Assembly: GCA_900177435.1 (NCBI GenBank) | Contig: FXAI01000005.1 | Location: forward strand, 109,897 to 173,896 | DNA: 64,000 nt | Direction of reading: 5' to 3' | Origin: Alteromonadaceae bacterium Bs31 | GTDB taxonomy: Bacteria > Pseudomonadota > Gammaproteobacteria > Pseudomonadales > Cellvibrionaceae | Shown here: positions 42,325 to 52,975 of the stretch, piece after piece | Layout: each line of letters opens with the position of its first letter | Position numbering within the stretch: position 1 is the first letter of the stretch | Position numbers and translations under genes: made by a program | Notes under the pieces: generated by a model | What the model was told of the DNA's origin: nothing | Databases searched by the model: none | What the model saw: only the letters and a program-made list of their open reading frames with translations

Positions 42325-45249
42325 CTAAGGCTCCACTACCTCGGAGTTAGTCACTATTGAGCCTGCAACGGCGCCGTTAAGAGCGAAGAAAGTGGCGCTT
42401 TGTGTTACTAATTCGAAGAAAACTGCGGCGCTGCTATCCGGGTCTGCGGCTGTGTTTCCTGCGCTTATGGGCGTTCTGTGACTGCCCTCTATATAGCGGG
42501 TTATCAAACGTGCAGGCGCTGTGCTGGCGCTGGCCTCTGCGGTTTTTACCAGCCCAAGCTCAGCGGCAAGTGGCTCTGTTCCAGATAGTGGTGCAGGGAA
42601 ATTATCAATAACAAAGCCGTTTTCCAAAACAGTTTGCAGTGGTGCGCTGCTATCGCCCCAGATAGTGTCAGCGCCATTCACAATGAGGGTGTCTGGAGGA
42701 ATTGATCCGTCTGGGCTGCCCTTGATTTCACTCACTAGTAGCCCTGTGTCCCTTAAGCCGCTTGCCAGTGTTAGTGGGTCGGCGGAGTCCATGGCTCCCT
42801 GGAAAACACTCAAGTAGGCCTCCAGGCCACTTTTGCCTTGTACCAGCTCATCACTGGCGGAAGCCAGAGCCGGCAAGATAACAGGGCCAAAGGTCGGCGA
42901 ATTTGTTAACAGGCGAGGAATGCCGCCTCCAGGAAATATGCTTGATACCGCATGAATCTTAGGCTGAGCGCTAAAGGGGCTATTTTGAACCTGCGCCTGG
43001 TTGTTTATGGCAGAGAAGTTGATGCTATCTATGGCTCCCAGAGAATGCCCAATTAAATACACCTTGCTGATATCCAGGTCGTTGGCCAGACCGTCGCCGT
43101 CAACATCCAGAGTTGCAAGAGAGGCGTTCAGGTTTAGCAGGTCCAGCGTCATCTGGCGTCGCGAGTCTCGGTTGTTGGCGAAGTTACTGAGATTAATGAG
43201 TAGAGAGCCCGAGCTACCAAAATCGGCACTGTAGTCCATAGGGATGGCGGCAAGTACCTCGTTTGCAGTGAAGTCGTAATGCCGCTCAGTGAGTTCGGCA
43301 GAGGGGCTGCTCGGCAGGTTGGGCGTAATGGGAGCATCTGGGTCGGTAACGCTATAGAGGCCGGGAACCAGGCTGCCAGCCGGTTCAATGCCGTGCAACG
43401 GGCCGTCGATGGCGATACTTGCAAAACAGGGAAGGCCGCTGGGGCCACTTAGGTCCGCAGCGATACACGCAAAGGCCAGTGCGTTTGCAATGGGCAGTAT
43501 GATGCTGCGTTCGGCGGAGATGCCATGCTGAAAGATAATGACCGGCCAGCCTTCAGCTGGCTTGCTAATACCAAAAGCGCTGAGTGTCGTTGGCTCGGGC
43601 ATCACAGACAGCAGTGGCACTGTCACATCAGCCTGTTTTGCAGGGAAGGGGTAGCGCGCGCTTGTTTTCTCCGACGGTGGTGTTGTACCGAGATCGTTAC
43701 CCAAACCGGCATCAAGGGTAAAACCTATACGCTCATCGGCTTGCCAGGTACTTGTAGTAATGTTGCTGCCATCCATTTCTTCCGGCGGCTGCTGATAAAC
43801 GGGCAAGCTGATTTGGCCTTGATAGATCAATGCCGGTGCTGCGAGGGCGGGGTTAATGTCGCTCGCCAAGTCTGCTCTATAGAAGCTGGCTGCTCTTGCC
43901 ACAGGTACTGGAAAAAGCTCACTCACGGGTAAGCTTGCACCCACTGCTAAAGCCGATACGGTACCCACTGCCTCTGTTCTTATGTCTATATAGGGTTCCT
44001 TGTCCCCCTGCGCTGCACTGCCGCTGTCATGAACGGAGATGGCTGCCTCAGCTGCCGCGCGCTGCATTATATGGGCCGCTACGCCATCTTCTGCGAGCGT
44101 GGCGTAATCGGCGCCAGCGCTAATGGCGGAGGCAATTTGCTCAACATAGAGAGGGTTGGGTGACTCATCAGGCAATAGTGGTGAGCTCAGCAGGACGTTA
44201 ATGGTGCTGTTTATGGCGCCATCGGTAATGCTTGTTTGACCGCTGTTATCGCCACTGAGGTTGTAGCTTCCGCCAAGCAATTTGGCAATTGCGTCTTGCT
44301 TGTACCCTGTGCGCAATTGTTTCTCAAAATAGACTTCCGGGGCCGCAAGACTGGTAAGTACTGCGTTAGTACTGCCCGTGGTAAAGCTATAGCTCAGTAC
44401 AATGTTGTCGACAGTTTTCTTTGGCAGAGGAAGTTCCGCCGCATCGAAAACCGCCTGTTGGAAAGCAAAATAGCCTTCTGCGAGTTGCTCCCAACCTTGA
44501 ATGGCTCCTTGCACTGGCTGCAGAGGAAGGTCCTCGCTGAAGTTCGCATCGTCACTGCGTATATAGCTGTATGCGATGGAGGGGTAAACGGGGTTTCCAG
44601 CGTAATCCTCCAGGTCGGTGATTATCACCAGATACTTGGTTTCTGGTAAAAGAGTGCGAAGAGGCGAGATACGAATGGTGTTATTTTCCATCCCATCTAG
44701 GCTGAGAAGCTCTGCTCTTGCTGTAGGTGTGGCCAGTGCGGTGAGCGTGGCGATATCGCCAGCCGCGACCGCCGACTGGTAGCTTACGGCGTCTATGAAT
44801 GTGGGTGTTTCTACGCCCTCTCCATCAACACTTGCCTGCAGTAAAGCATCGCCACCGGGGTAGCTTAACGGCAGCAGGTAAACATTTTGATTTGGGTTGG
44901 GTATCACATTGCCTTCAACGAGAATAAAACTGGCGGCATCAATCACCTGAGTATCGCTTAGGGGGGCAGAGAACTGGATATCGATGGGCGAAACCACAGA
45001 GTTCCCATCAAGGTTATCGATGCCACTGATAACAGGGTTGCTCGAGTCATCTCCGGCAGACAAGGTGCCATCCGGGCCAAACATCAGGTCGTTTGGAACA
45101 GGCATTTCTCCCGTGGCGGGGCTGAATATCACATAAGTTTTTGTCGCCGGAATCTGGTCCTCACTCTGAGACGTATTGTTATTACTGTCACAGCCGAGCA
45201 GCAGAAAAGGAAAGAAGAGCGCCGTAGGCACTAAAATGCGTTTTAGCAT
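42325..45249 (-). CDS. Surface lipoprotein lipase, VolA/Pla-1/cef family
   Basis: A 974-residue lipoprotein: lipobox FLLLGC with Cys 20, then a Ser/Asn linker. The N-terminal portion (to about residue 400) matches the bacterial virulence-factor lipase N-terminal domain, with IFSPATGEMPVPNDLMFGPD and an Ig-like region. The C-terminal alpha/beta hydrolase has the nucleophile elbow VYLIGHSLGAID (Ser 736), and HRTPIS probably holds the catalytic His. In Vibrio, VolA is a surface-exposed lysophospholipase that releases fatty acids for uptake. The same role is inferred here. Single-gene unit with no lipase chaperone nearby. Confidence 0.83.
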   Translation of the reverse strand: MLKRILVPTALFFPFLLLGCDSNNNTSQSEDQIPATKTYVIFSPATGEMPVPNDLMFGPDGTLSAGDDSSNPVISGIDNLDGNSVVSPIDIQFSAPLSDTQVIDAASFILVEGNVIPNPNQNVYLLPLSYPGGDALLQASVDGEGVETPTFIDAVSYQSAVAAGDIATLTALATPTARAELLSLDGMENNTIRISPLRTLLPETKYLVIITDLEDYAGNPVYPSIAYSYIRSDDANFSEDLPLQPVQGAIQGWEQLAEGYFAFQQAVFDAAELPLPKKTVDNIVLSYSFTTGSTNAVLTSLAAPEVYFEKQLRTGYKQDAIAKLLGGSYNLSGDNSGQTSITDGAINSTINVLLSSPLLPDESPNPLYVEQIASAISAGADYATLAEDGVAAHIMQRAAAEAAISVHDSGSAAQGDKEPYIDIRTEAVGTVSALAVGASLPVSELFPVPVARAASFYRADLASDINPALAAPALIYQGQISLPVYQQPPEEMDGSNITTSTWQADERIGFTLDAGLGNDLGTTPPSEKTSARYPFPAKQADVTVPLLSVMPEPTTLSAFGISKPAEGWPVIIFQHGISAERSIILPIANALAFACIAADLSGPSGLPCFASIAIDGPLHGIEPAGSLVPGLYSVTDPDAPITPNLPSSPSAELTERHYDFTANEVLAAIPMDYSADFGSSGSLLINLSNFANNRDSRRQMTLDLLNLNASLATLDVDGDGLANDLDISKVYLIGHSLGAIDSINFSAINNQAQVQNSPFSAQPKIHAVSSIFPGGGIPRLLTNSPTFGPVILPALASASDELVQGKSGLEAYLSVFQGAMDSADPLTLASGLRDTGLLVSEIKGSPDGSIPPDTLIVNGADTIWGDSSAPLQTVLENGFVIDNFPAPLSGTEPLAAELGLVKTAEASASTAPARLITRYIEGSHRTPISAGNTAADPDSSAAVFFELVTQSATFFALNGAVAGSIVTNSEVVEP

Positions 45250-45456
45250 GTTGTTTAGCCTCGTAATTATTATATATACGCTAGGTATTGTTTTTCAGTG
45301 TAGCCAAAGGTCACGCTGAAAGAGCGTTTATTGCGGCTATGTTACCAAGGGAGCGAAGCGGGGCAATAGCAGATTTGGTCGAAATAAGCCCCTAGGTTAC
45401 AATGCGCGCGCTTTTTACCCTTTCATTATCAACTTTTCGAATATTGGCGTTTTTCT

Positions 45457-46552
45457 ATGGAAATTAATCCCTTGTTAAATAAATTGTCTGATCTGCAAGC
45501 ACGTACGGATGTGCTTAGGGGGTACCTTTGAATACGCAGAAAGAAAAGAACAGCTAGCCGAGGTTGAGCTCGAACTTGCAGAGCCTGATGTCTGGAACAA
45601 GCCAGCAAGAGCACAGGAACTCGGTCGTGAGCGCGCTGGGCTTGAGGCCATTGTAAAAACCATAGACGACCTCGATCAGGGGGTGGCAGACAGCCGAGAC
45701 TTGATCGACATGGCGGTAGAGGAAAACGACGAAGAGAGCATTGTCGAAGTAGAGGCAGATATATCAAGCCTCGAAGCCCAGCTTGCCAAGCTTGAATTTC
45801 GCCGTATGTTTTCTGGGGAAATGGACCCCAATAATGCCTTCCTGGATATTCAATCTGGCTCAGGAGGAACCGAAGCTCAAGACTGGGCGGAAATGATAAC
45901 CCGTATGTATTTGCGCTGGGGCGAAGACAAGGGCTTTAAAACCACCCTGGAAGAAGCTTCTCCCGGTGATGTGGCAGGCATAAAAAGCGCTACCATTCGC
46001 TTTGAGGGTGAATACGCCTTTGGCTGGTTGCGCACAGAGACCGGCGTACACCGCCTTGTTCGCAAATCTCCTTTTGATTCGGGTAACCGTCGTCATACCT
46101 CATTTGCTTCCGTATTTGTTTCGCCGGAAATTTCTGATGATATTGAAATAGATATTAACCCTGCAGACTTAAGGGTTGATACATACCGTGCGAGTGGAGC
46201 GGGAGGGCAGCACGTTAACAAAACTGACTCTGCTGTTCGCATTACCCATGAGCCTAGTGGTGTAGTGGTTCAATGCCAAAGTGAGCGCTCACAGCATTCC
46301 AACCGAGACAAGGCGATGAAGATGCTGCGAGCCAAAATGTACGAGCAGGAAATGCTTAAGCGCAATGCGGAAAAGCAGGCCTTGGAGGACAGTAAATCCG
46401 ATATCGGTTGGGGGAGCCAGATTCGCTCCTATGTGTTGGATGACCAGCGCATTAAAGATTTACGAACCAATGTTCAAACCAGTAATTGCCAGGCGGTGCT
46501 GGATGGCAAGCTGGATGAATTTATTGAGGCCAGCTTAAAAGCAGGCCTCTAA
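45457..46552 (+). CDS. prfB: Peptide chain release factor 2, with programmed +1 frameshift
   Basis: RF2 ends translation at UGA and UAA. The first frame runs from ATG 45457 to an in-frame TGA at 45529-45531 after 24 codons. The sequence before it, AGGGGG-TAC-CTT-TGA, is the conserved frameshift site with an internal Shine-Dalgarno element. A shift of one base after CTT makes translation continue at GAA (45530) to 46552, giving about 365 residues. The anticodon-like SPF motif ([10 protein letters not shown]) and the GGQ motif in [13 protein letters not shown] are intact. Annotation should be a join of 45457-45528 and 45530-46552. lysS follows about 100 bases later. Confidence 0.96.
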
Positions 46553-46651
46553 ATATGAAGTGCGGAGCGCTTAACTGCACCAACAGAAATGTGTTCTGTA
46601 TTGACTTCTTTCTTACCTTATTCACCTATTTACTTTGGAATATATTCTTAC

Positions 46652-48160
46652 ATGAGCGATCAAAACCAAAACGCTGTACCACAAGATGAAAACAAGCTTA
46701 TTGCCGAGCGTCGTGCCAAACTGGCTGAGATCCGCGAGCAAGGTAGTGCCTTTCCAAACGATTTTAAGCCAGAGAATAAAGCTCAGGTCTTGCAAAGTAC
46801 TTACGGCGATAAAAGCAAAGAGGAGCTCCAAGAGAAGGGCATCGAGGTATCCGTTGCCGGGCGTGTTATTCGCAGCCGCGGCGCTTTTATGGTGATACAG
46901 GATGGCAGCGGTCAAATACAGTTATACGTGACCAAAGAAGCGCGGCCTTTTGCCAAGTCTATTGATCTTGGCGATATTGTTGGCGTTAAAGGCGCGCTGC
47001 ACAAATCCGGTAAAGGCGACTTGTATGTCAATATGGGTGAGTATCAGCTGCTTACTAAAGCCTTACGCCCCTTGCCTGATAAATTTCATGGCTTGGCAGA
47101 CCAGGAAATGCGCTATCGTCAACGCTATGTGGATTTGATAGCAAACCCGGAGGTGCGTGAAACCTTTATTATCCGTTCCAAGGTAGTGCAGTTTATTCGT
47201 GAATATCTTAATAAAAATGATTTCCTCGAAGTTGAAACGCCCATGCTACAAGCTATTCCTGGCGGTGCAACGGCACGCCCCTTCGAAACGCATCACAATG
47301 CTCTCGATATCGACATGTATCTGCGTATTGCGCCAGAGTTATATTTGAAGCGCCTGGTGGTTGGTGGGTTTGAGCGTGTCTATGAAATTAATCGCAACTT
47401 TCGCAATGAAGGTTTGTCTACACGGCATAACCCGGAATTTACAATGCTTGAGTTTTATCAGGCGTATGCGGACTACCACAATCTGATGGACTTAACCGAA
47501 AATATGCTGCGAGAATTAACTCTGGCGGTTCTCGGTTCCACCGAAGTTGTTAATACCAAAATAACGAAGGAGGGAGAACAAACGGAAACAGTGGTGTTCG
47601 ATTTTTCTAAACCTTTTCAGCGCTTAACGGTATTTGATTCCATTTTGCATTTTAATCCGCAATTGAAGCCCGAAAATATAAACCAGTTGGATGCAGCTAA
47701 AGAGCTTGCGGAGAGCTTGGCAATTCCATTAAAAAATTCTTGGGGTCTTGGGAAAATACAAATAGAAATATTTGAAAAAACTGTAGAGCATCGATTGGAG
47801 CAGCCAACGTTTATCACGGAATATCCAACTGAAGTGTCTCCACTTGCTCGCCGCAATGATAACAATCCCTTCGTGACGGATCGCTTTGAGTTTTTTGTTG
47901 CGGGTCGCGAGTTGGCTAACGGTTTTTCCGAGCTTAACGACGCAGAAGATCAAGCCGATCGTTTTAAGCAGCAAGTTGCAGAAAAAGATGCTGGTGATAA
48001 TGAAGCTATGCACTATGATGCCGATTACATTCGAGCGCTTGAATATGGTCTTCCACCTACTGCGGGTGAGGGTATTGGTATAGACCGGCTGGTTATGTTG
48101 CTAACTGACTCTCCCTCTATTCGAGACGTACTGTTATTTCCCCATATGCGACCGGAATAA
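46652..48160 (+). CDS. lysS: Lysyl-tRNA synthetase, class II
   Basis: Charges tRNA-Lys (502 residues). The N-terminal OB-fold anticodon-binding domain (about 60-150) contains [20 protein letters not shown]. Class II motif 1 is around the [18 protein letters not shown] segment. Motif 2 is [20 protein letters not shown], and motif 3 ends with [11 protein letters not shown]. The ATG at 46652 opens MSDQNQN; the frame is open to 46589 but lacks family sequence. It is downstream of prfB, as in E. coli, and ung begins five bases after its stop. Confidence 0.97.
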   Translation: MSDQNQNAVPQDENKLIAERRAKLAEIREQGSAFPNDFKPENKAQVLQSTYGDKSKEELQEKGIEVSVAGRVIRSRGAFMVIQDGSGQIQLYVTKEARPFAKSIDLGDIVGVKGALHKSGKGDLYVNMGEYQLLTKALRPLPDKFHGLADQEMRYRQRYVDLIANPEVRETFIIRSKVVQFIREYLNKNDFLEVETPMLQAIPGGATARPFETHHNALDIDMYLRIAPELYLKRLVVGGFERVYEINRNFRNEGLSTRHNPEFTMLEFYQAYADYHNLMDLTENMLRELTLAVLGSTEVVNTKITKEGEQTETVVFDFSKPFQRLTVFDSILHFNPQLKPENINQLDAAKELAESLAIPLKNSWGLGKIQIEIFEKTVEHRLEQPTFITEYPTEVSPLARRNDNNPFVTDRFEFFVAGRELANGFSELNDAEDQADRFKQQVAEKDAGDNEAMHYDADYIRALEYGLPPTAGEGIGIDRLVMLLTDSPSIRDVLLFPHMRPE

Positions 48161-48165
48161 ATAAG

Positions 48166-48852
48166 GTGAATGAAACCGATTCCAGAATAAAGCTGGCGCC
48201 AAGCTGGCTGGAGCAGGTAGGTGCTGAATTTGATAAGCCCTATATGCAAGCGCTAAAGCAATATTTACTCGTGGAAAAAAATGCGGGGAAAATATTGTAC
48301 CCCGAAGGCGACTTAATTTTTAATGCTCTCAATTCCACACCATTTTCCAAAGTGAAAGTGGTCGTGTTAGGTCAGGACCCCTATCATGGTCCCGGGCAGG
48401 CACATGGCCTATGTTTTTCTGTGTTGCCTGGCGTGCCGTTTCCCCCTTCGTTAAAAAATATTTTTAAAGAAATTAATCAGGATGTGGGTTTGCCGCTGCC
48501 CGGCAGCGGGTGCTTGCAAGCCTGGGCTGAGCGAGGAGTGTTACTTTTAAACGCCACATTAACCGTAGAAAATGCAAGGGCAGGTTCCCATCAGGGAAAA
48601 GGATGGGAAACGTTTACAGACGCCATTATTCACGCATTGAATCAAAAATGTGAAAACCTCGTTTTTTTGTTATGGGGTAGCTATGCCCAGAAAAAAGGAC
48701 AGTTTATAGATGTTAAGCGTCATTGTGTTTTAAAAGCACCTCATCCCTCGCCTTTGTCTGCGCATCGTGGTTTTTTTGGTTGTCATCACTTTTCTAAAAC
48801 TAATCACTATTTAAAAGAGCATGCTATAGAACCAATTGATTGGTCTTTGTAA
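48166..48852 (+). CDS. ung: Uracil-DNA glycosylase, family 1
   Basis: Removes uracil from DNA after cytosine deamination or dUTP incorporation. The 228-residue protein has the water-activating loop [20 protein letters not shown], the uracil-binding stretch [10 protein letters not shown], and the Leu-intercalation loop [11 protein letters not shown]. The start is GTG at 48166, just past lysS. Co-transcription with lysS is likely. Confidence 0.96.
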   Translation: MNETDSRIKLAPSWLEQVGAEFDKPYMQALKQYLLVEKNAGKILYPEGDLIFNALNSTPFSKVKVVVLGQDPYHGPGQAHGLCFSVLPGVPFPPSLKNIFKEINQDVGLPLPGSGCLQAWAERGVLLLNATLTVENARAGSHQGKGWETFTDAIIHALNQKCENLVFLLWGSYAQKKGQFIDVKRHCVLKAPHPSPLSAHRGFFGCHHFSKTNHYLKEHAIEPIDWSL

Positions 48853-49157
48853 CAAGCTTTTCAATTCCTTTGTGTACAATAGTTTTTATGCACTAAAATC
48901 TTTTTATGTATTTCTAGTCTGAATGGGTTTACTGCAGTGTTTGGCGCGACATCTGCAATTATTTTAACGAAGTACAACCAAAGCTTGACGTGCGTCAACC
49001 GTAATATTTCCCTGCCAAAAGCCTCTTACATATAATAGGGATCGGATATTGGCAGCGGCCATAAATATACTGAATATATAAAGATCGCGCTTCTCTCTCA
49101 AATTCGCGGCCTTTTTATGGATTTTTACCTACCTCTTAACTTGGGAGATAACAAGAA
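48853..49157. other. Upstream region of pckA
   Basis: A 305-base promoter-type gap. It contains a palindrome (48985-48998) listed separately and a TATAAT at 49031-49036 as a possible -10 box, although the -35 position (around 49008-49013) is poor. The gene start is preceded by TGGGAGATAAC (49142-49152). Confidence 0.45.
48985..48998. promoter_or_regulatory. Palindromic operator candidate upstream of pckA
   Basis: TTGACG and CGTCAA flank a two-base spacer, forming a 12-base dyad about 160 bases before the pckA start. Such dyads are typical of helix-turn-helix regulators, and the position is right for carbon-source control of gluconeogenesis. No regulator is named. Confidence 0.35.
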
Positions 49158-50765
49158 ATGGCTGTAAATATAGACCTAACAAAATATGGCATCCAGAATG
49201 TAGCGGAGATAGTCCATAACCCTTCTTATGACCAACTGTTTGAAGAAGAAACAAATCCGAATTTGGAAGGCTACGAAAAAGGCGTAGTAACAGAGTCCGG
49301 TGCGGTTGCTGTTCAAACAGGCATTTTTACAGGCCGGTCCCCTAAAGATAAATTTATTGTTCTCGATGATGTTAGTAAGGAGCACCTCTGGTGGGACTCC
49401 GAAGTCGCACATAACGATAATAAACCCATTACGCCTGAAGCCTGGGCAGACCTTAAAAAACTGGTGGTCGATCAGCTTTCTGGAAATCGTTTGTTCGTCG
49501 TAGATACCTTCTGTGGTGCCAATGAAGACACTCGCATGAAAGTGCGTTTTATTATGGAAGTCGCATGGCAGGCGCACTTTGTAACAAACATGTTTATCCG
49601 GCCAACGGCGGAAGAACTTGAAAATTATGGTGAACCCGATTTTGTGGTTATGAATGGTTCTAAAACCTCTAACCCAAAATGGAAAGAACACAAAATGAAT
49701 TCGGAAGTATTCACAGTGTTCAATATGACAGAAAAAATGCAGGTAATAGGTGGTTCCTGGTACGGCGGCGAAATGAAGAAAGGCATGTTCGCCATGATGA
49801 ACTACTATCTGCCGCTTAAGCATATGGCCTCTATGCACTGCTCCGCTAACGTTGGCGAAGACGACGATGTGGCCATCTTCTTTGGCCTGTCAGGCACGGG
49901 TAAAACCACACTCTCTACTGACCCTAAGCGTAAGCTTATAGGTGATGATGAGCACGGCTGGGACGATAACGGTATCTTTAACTTCGAAGGTGGTTGTTAC
50001 GCTAAAACCATTAACCTCGACCCGGAGAGTGAGCCAGATATTTACGCAGCTATCAAACGAGATGCACTGCTGGAAAACGTCACTGTCGACGACAATGGTA
50101 AGGTGGATTACGACGACGGCTCCGTAACGGAGAACACCCGCGTGTCCTACCCCATCGACCATATCGAAAACATCGTACCTCCACCCTCTCGTGCGGGCCA
50201 TGCGAGTAAGGTGATCTTCCTCACCGCTGATGCCTTTGGTGTGCTTCCCCCGGTATCAAAGCTTACTCCAGAGCAAACCAAGTACCACTTCCTCTCTGGC
50301 TTCACGGCTAAATTGGCGGGTACTGAGCGCGGCATTACAGAGCCAACGCCAACCTTCTCCGCCTGCTTCGGTAAAGCATTCCTTACCCTGCACCCAGTGA
50401 AGTACGGAGAAGAGCTGGTAGCACGTATGGAAGCGGTTGGAGCAACAGCCTACTTGGTGAACACGGGCTGGAATGGCACTGGTAAGCGTATCTCTATTAA
50501 AGATACTCGTGGCATTATTGATGCGATTCTCGATGGTAACGTTGATAAGGCCGAGACCAGAGTGATTCCAACCTTTAATCTTGAGGTGCCTTTGGAACTC
50601 CCTGGTGTAGACAGCAAAATCCTGGATCCTCGCGATACCTACGAAAATGCAGGTGAATGGGCAGAGAAAGCCGCGAAGTTGGGTGATCTATTCATTAAGA
50701 ACTTCGAGAAGTTCACCGATAACGACGAAGGTAAAGCACTGGTTGCAGCTGGACCACAGCTCTAA
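49158..50765 (+). CDS. pckA: Phosphoenolpyruvate carboxykinase (ATP)
   Basis: Converts oxaloacetate and ATP to phosphoenolpyruvate in gluconeogenesis. The 535-residue product is of standard length. Visible are [15 protein letters not shown] near the N-terminus, the [21 protein letters not shown]-loop at about residue 243, and the metal-binding [28 protein letters not shown]-type GINT variations are not seen, but the C-terminal [18 protein letters not shown] is normal. The ATG at 49158 is preceded by GGGAG. A strong terminator follows the stop. Confidence 0.98.
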   Translation: MAVNIDLTKYGIQNVAEIVHNPSYDQLFEEETNPNLEGYEKGVVTESGAVAVQTGIFTGRSPKDKFIVLDDVSKEHLWWDSEVAHNDNKPITPEAWADLKKLVVDQLSGNRLFVVDTFCGANEDTRMKVRFIMEVAWQAHFVTNMFIRPTAEELENYGEPDFVVMNGSKTSNPKWKEHKMNSEVFTVFNMTEKMQVIGGSWYGGEMKKGMFAMMNYYLPLKHMASMHCSANVGEDDDVAIFFGLSGTGKTTLSTDPKRKLIGDDEHGWDDNGIFNFEGGCYAKTINLDPESEPDIYAAIKRDALLENVTVDDNGKVDYDDGSVTENTRVSYPIDHIENIVPPPSRAGHASKVIFLTADAFGVLPPVSKLTPEQTKYHFLSGFTAKLAGTERGITEPTPTFSACFGKAFLTLHPVKYGEELVARMEAVGATAYLVNTGWNGTGKRISIKDTRGIIDAILDGNVDKAETRVIPTFNLEVPLELPGVDSKILDPRDTYENAGEWAEKAAKLGDLFIKNFEKFTDNDEGKALVAAGPQL

Positions 50766-50790
50766 TTTTAAGACCTCTTGTAAAAAGTTT

Positions 50791-50815
50791 AAGGCGCCTT
50801 TGGGCGCCTTTTTTT
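50791..50815 (+). terminator. Rho-independent terminator after pckA
   Basis: AAGGCGCC pairs with GGCGCCTT around TTTG and runs into a T7 tract. It lies 26 bases after the pckA stop. Confidence 0.93.
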
Positions 50816-50853
50816 GTGTAAGCTCAGTATCCGCTGTCATACCCCGAGTAGTA

Positions 50854-51303
50854 TTAGTTTTCTGGAGGTCTATCTTCTCTAGGTGCTAGGTAAACCCCCA
50901 AATCTTCTTCGAGAATAACCAGCTGTTTGGCTTCCTGGTTAGGCTTATCAGCGCAATTGCGTTCCTTTTGGAGCCAAGAGGCTGTATTGGCAGCAAACGC
51001 AAATGAGCCCGCGACAAAGGCCTCTGCGGCGAACTGTCTTGCCAGGCTATACAACGCGTCTAGACAGGCATCTCCGCCACATTCGCCAATGGTGGCGGGA
51101 ATATTGCGGCCCGTAGCGATGCTGCCGTCCTTACTCAGTATCACCAGGCCTTCGCCGGGATTTGAATCGATGCCCACATAGTAACGCTGGTAGGCAGTAT
51201 CACACTCTTCATCAAAGGCAATGGTGCCTTTGGGCTCTACAAAAACGCACCCAGAAAGAGAAAATACAAGGTATAAGGAAAGAGTAATGATGGTTGTTTT
51301 CAC
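50854..51303 (-). CDS. Hypothetical lipoprotein
   Basis: A 149-residue predicted lipoprotein: MKTTIITLSLYLVFSLSGC ends in a lipobox, Cys 19. The mature part contains six further cysteines, of which ECGGDACLDALYSLAR and FAAEAFVAGSFAFAANTASW are the most distinctive pieces. I recognise no family. It is single, reading away from pckA's convergent terminator. Confidence 0.6.
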   Translation of the reverse strand: MKTTIITLSLYLVFSLSGCVFVEPKGTIAFDEECDTAYQRYYVGIDSNPGEGLVILSKDGSIATGRNIPATIGECGGDACLDALYSLARQFAAEAFVAGSFAFAANTASWLQKERNCADKPNQEAKQLVILEEDLGVYLAPREDRPPEN

Positions 51304-51516
51304 GAGAGGCCTGCTTTGGAGTTTGAAAAATGTCAGCGAGTTTAAAAAGCAGGATAGCTGAATATGGACTTCTAGATTGTTTCAGTTTCTTGCGAGCTAA
51401 TTCGACAAACGTGAAACGTGGGTCTGTTGGCGGAATTTCAATGCGGCGAGCTACTTATTCCCGAGTATCTGGCGCAAAGAGTAAGATCTGTTGACCTTTT
51501 TTATTGCACTCGGGGG

Positions 51517-52209
51517 CTACTTCGGCTCGCCTGAAACTTTCATGAGCGCAGAAGCAAAGATGCCGGTTGTACCTGCCACCAAGCCTAAGCCAAGCACTAA
51601 CACGCCCATAGTAAACAAACGCCCACCAGTAGTTATAGGGTAGACATCACCATAACCCACTGTGGTAAAAGTGGCGAAGGCCCACCACAGCGCGTCAAAA
51701 ACTGAGCGGAATACTTCCGGTTGTGCTGCGTGTTCAAAATGGTAGATACCAATAGCCGCTAGAAAGATAAGAACACTGGTGCCGATAAAGGAGATAATAA
51801 TTTCTTCCTTCGCGTACACTAGCGCCCTGCCAAATTTGTAAATAGCCTGGTTGTATCTGGCTAATTTCAACAAACGGATAAATCGTAAAAAGCGAAGCAG
51901 GCGTAGAGAACGTAAATCGAGGGCTGGGGCAATAAGGTAAGGGAGTATTGCCAGCAGATCGATTATGCCGTAAAAGCTGAATATAAAACTTAACTTACGT
52001 TTGGCACGGTAGATTCTGTAAATATATTCGCAAATGAAAACGAGCACAGTGAAGGCTTCTATACCCTTCAATATGTTTCGGGTAGTTGGTCTTAGGTGAG
52101 GAAGTGTTTCAACGGAAAATCCAATCACGGAAACAATTATTAAGGCAGCAATTATCCAGTCCAAGGTGCCAACTAAACCAATTTTTTCCTTGTTTTCAGT
52201 GTTGTCCAT
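51517..52209 (-). CDS. Voltage-gated-type potassium channel
   Basis: A 230-residue six-helix Kv-type channel. An S4-like positively charged segment is visible (RSLRLLRFLRFIRLLKLARY), followed by the pore loop with the K+ selectivity filter FTTVGYGDVYP at about residues 180-190. The C-terminus ends in a short glycine-rich last helix with no large cytoplasmic nucleotide-binding or RCK domain. Bacterial Kv homologues mostly have unknown roles. It is six bases downstream of a hypothetical membrane protein, probably its operon partner. Confidence 0.88.
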   Translation of the reverse strand: MDNTENKEKIGLVGTLDWIIAALIIVSVIGFSVETLPHLRPTTRNILKGIEAFTVLVFICEYIYRIYRAKRKLSFIFSFYGIIDLLAILPYLIAPALDLRSLRLLRFLRFIRLLKLARYNQAIYKFGRALVYAKEEIIISFIGTSVLIFLAAIGIYHFEHAAQPEVFRSVFDALWWAFATFTTVGYGDVYPITTGGRLFTMGVLVLGLGLVAGTTGIFASALMKVSGEPK

Positions 52210-52215
52210 TGCGGT

Positions 52216-52923
52216 TTACTCTGCTTTGTTTGGCGTGGGTATCAGTCCTTTGGCGTTAAGCGGAGTTCGTACAAAATGTTCGATATCGTGTTTAACGTCG
52301 CCATCGATGATAGCGAGGTCTTCTCGCATAGCCTGGATAAATTCGTCGAGAGAGACGAAGTAAAGGATTTCATTTTCTTTTGTTTCTTGAGTGATGGCGT
52401 GTTTGCTGGTGGCCAATTTCGAAAGCTCAAAGGGCTTACCTTTTTCATCATTAATAAACTGAGAAAACGCTTCGAGCTGAGCGGGCGACATACTTCTAAA
52501 ATAAAGTACCCCGTATACTTTCAATTGATACATGTATTGCGCCATGGTGGAGACCATACATTTGTTTGCTACCAGGCAGGCCAGGCCAATAAGGTTCTCA
52601 ACGCGATGTATCTCCTTGTCCTCCATTACTGCGTCGTCATCAATAGAAAATAGGGCTTCAAGGAGAGATTGATATATCTCCAGTTTTTTCTCAAAAATAC
52701 GAGAGGCATATTCTTTGTGTGTCTCCTGCTTAATTTGAGTTTTCATGATTAGCGCCATTGCGGCAACGGTGATGATGGAGCCCATCACCGCGGCAAAAAG
52801 TTCGAATACAAGAGGGTGGCCCGATTCGCTAACAGATAACACCTGGCCAATAAAAAGATACTGGCCCATTAAAAAAGTGATGATTACAGCAGTAAATGCG
52901 TAGCGTTTAATATGTTGCTTCAT
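52216..52923 (-). CDS. Hypothetical membrane protein paired with the K+ channel
   Basis: A 235-residue protein with two N-terminal membrane helices (residues about 8-30 and 38-60) followed by a long helical cytoplasmic region (EYASRIFEKKLEIYQSLLEA). I recognise no family. The gene begins at 52923 and ends six bases before the channel gene, so the two are probably coexpressed. It may modulate the channel; this is inferred from position only. Confidence 0.6.
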   Translation of the reverse strand: MKQHIKRYAFTAVIITFLMGQYLFIGQVLSVSESGHPLVFELFAAVMGSIITVAAMALIMKTQIKQETHKEYASRIFEKKLEIYQSLLEALFSIDDDAVMEDKEIHRVENLIGLACLVANKCMVSTMAQYMYQLKVYGVLYFRSMSPAQLEAFSQFINDEKGKPFELSKLATSKHAITQETKENEILYFVSLDEFIQAMREDLAIIDGDVKHDIEHFVRTPLNAKGLIPTPNKAE

Positions 52924-52975
52924 GTACTATGTCCCAGTCGTGTCGAGTGCTAATTAAACCTTCTGAGGATGAGAA

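Noticed and set aside
49176-49838. A 220-codon minus-strand open frame
   Set aside because: It is antisense to pckA; codon pattern and residues look random.
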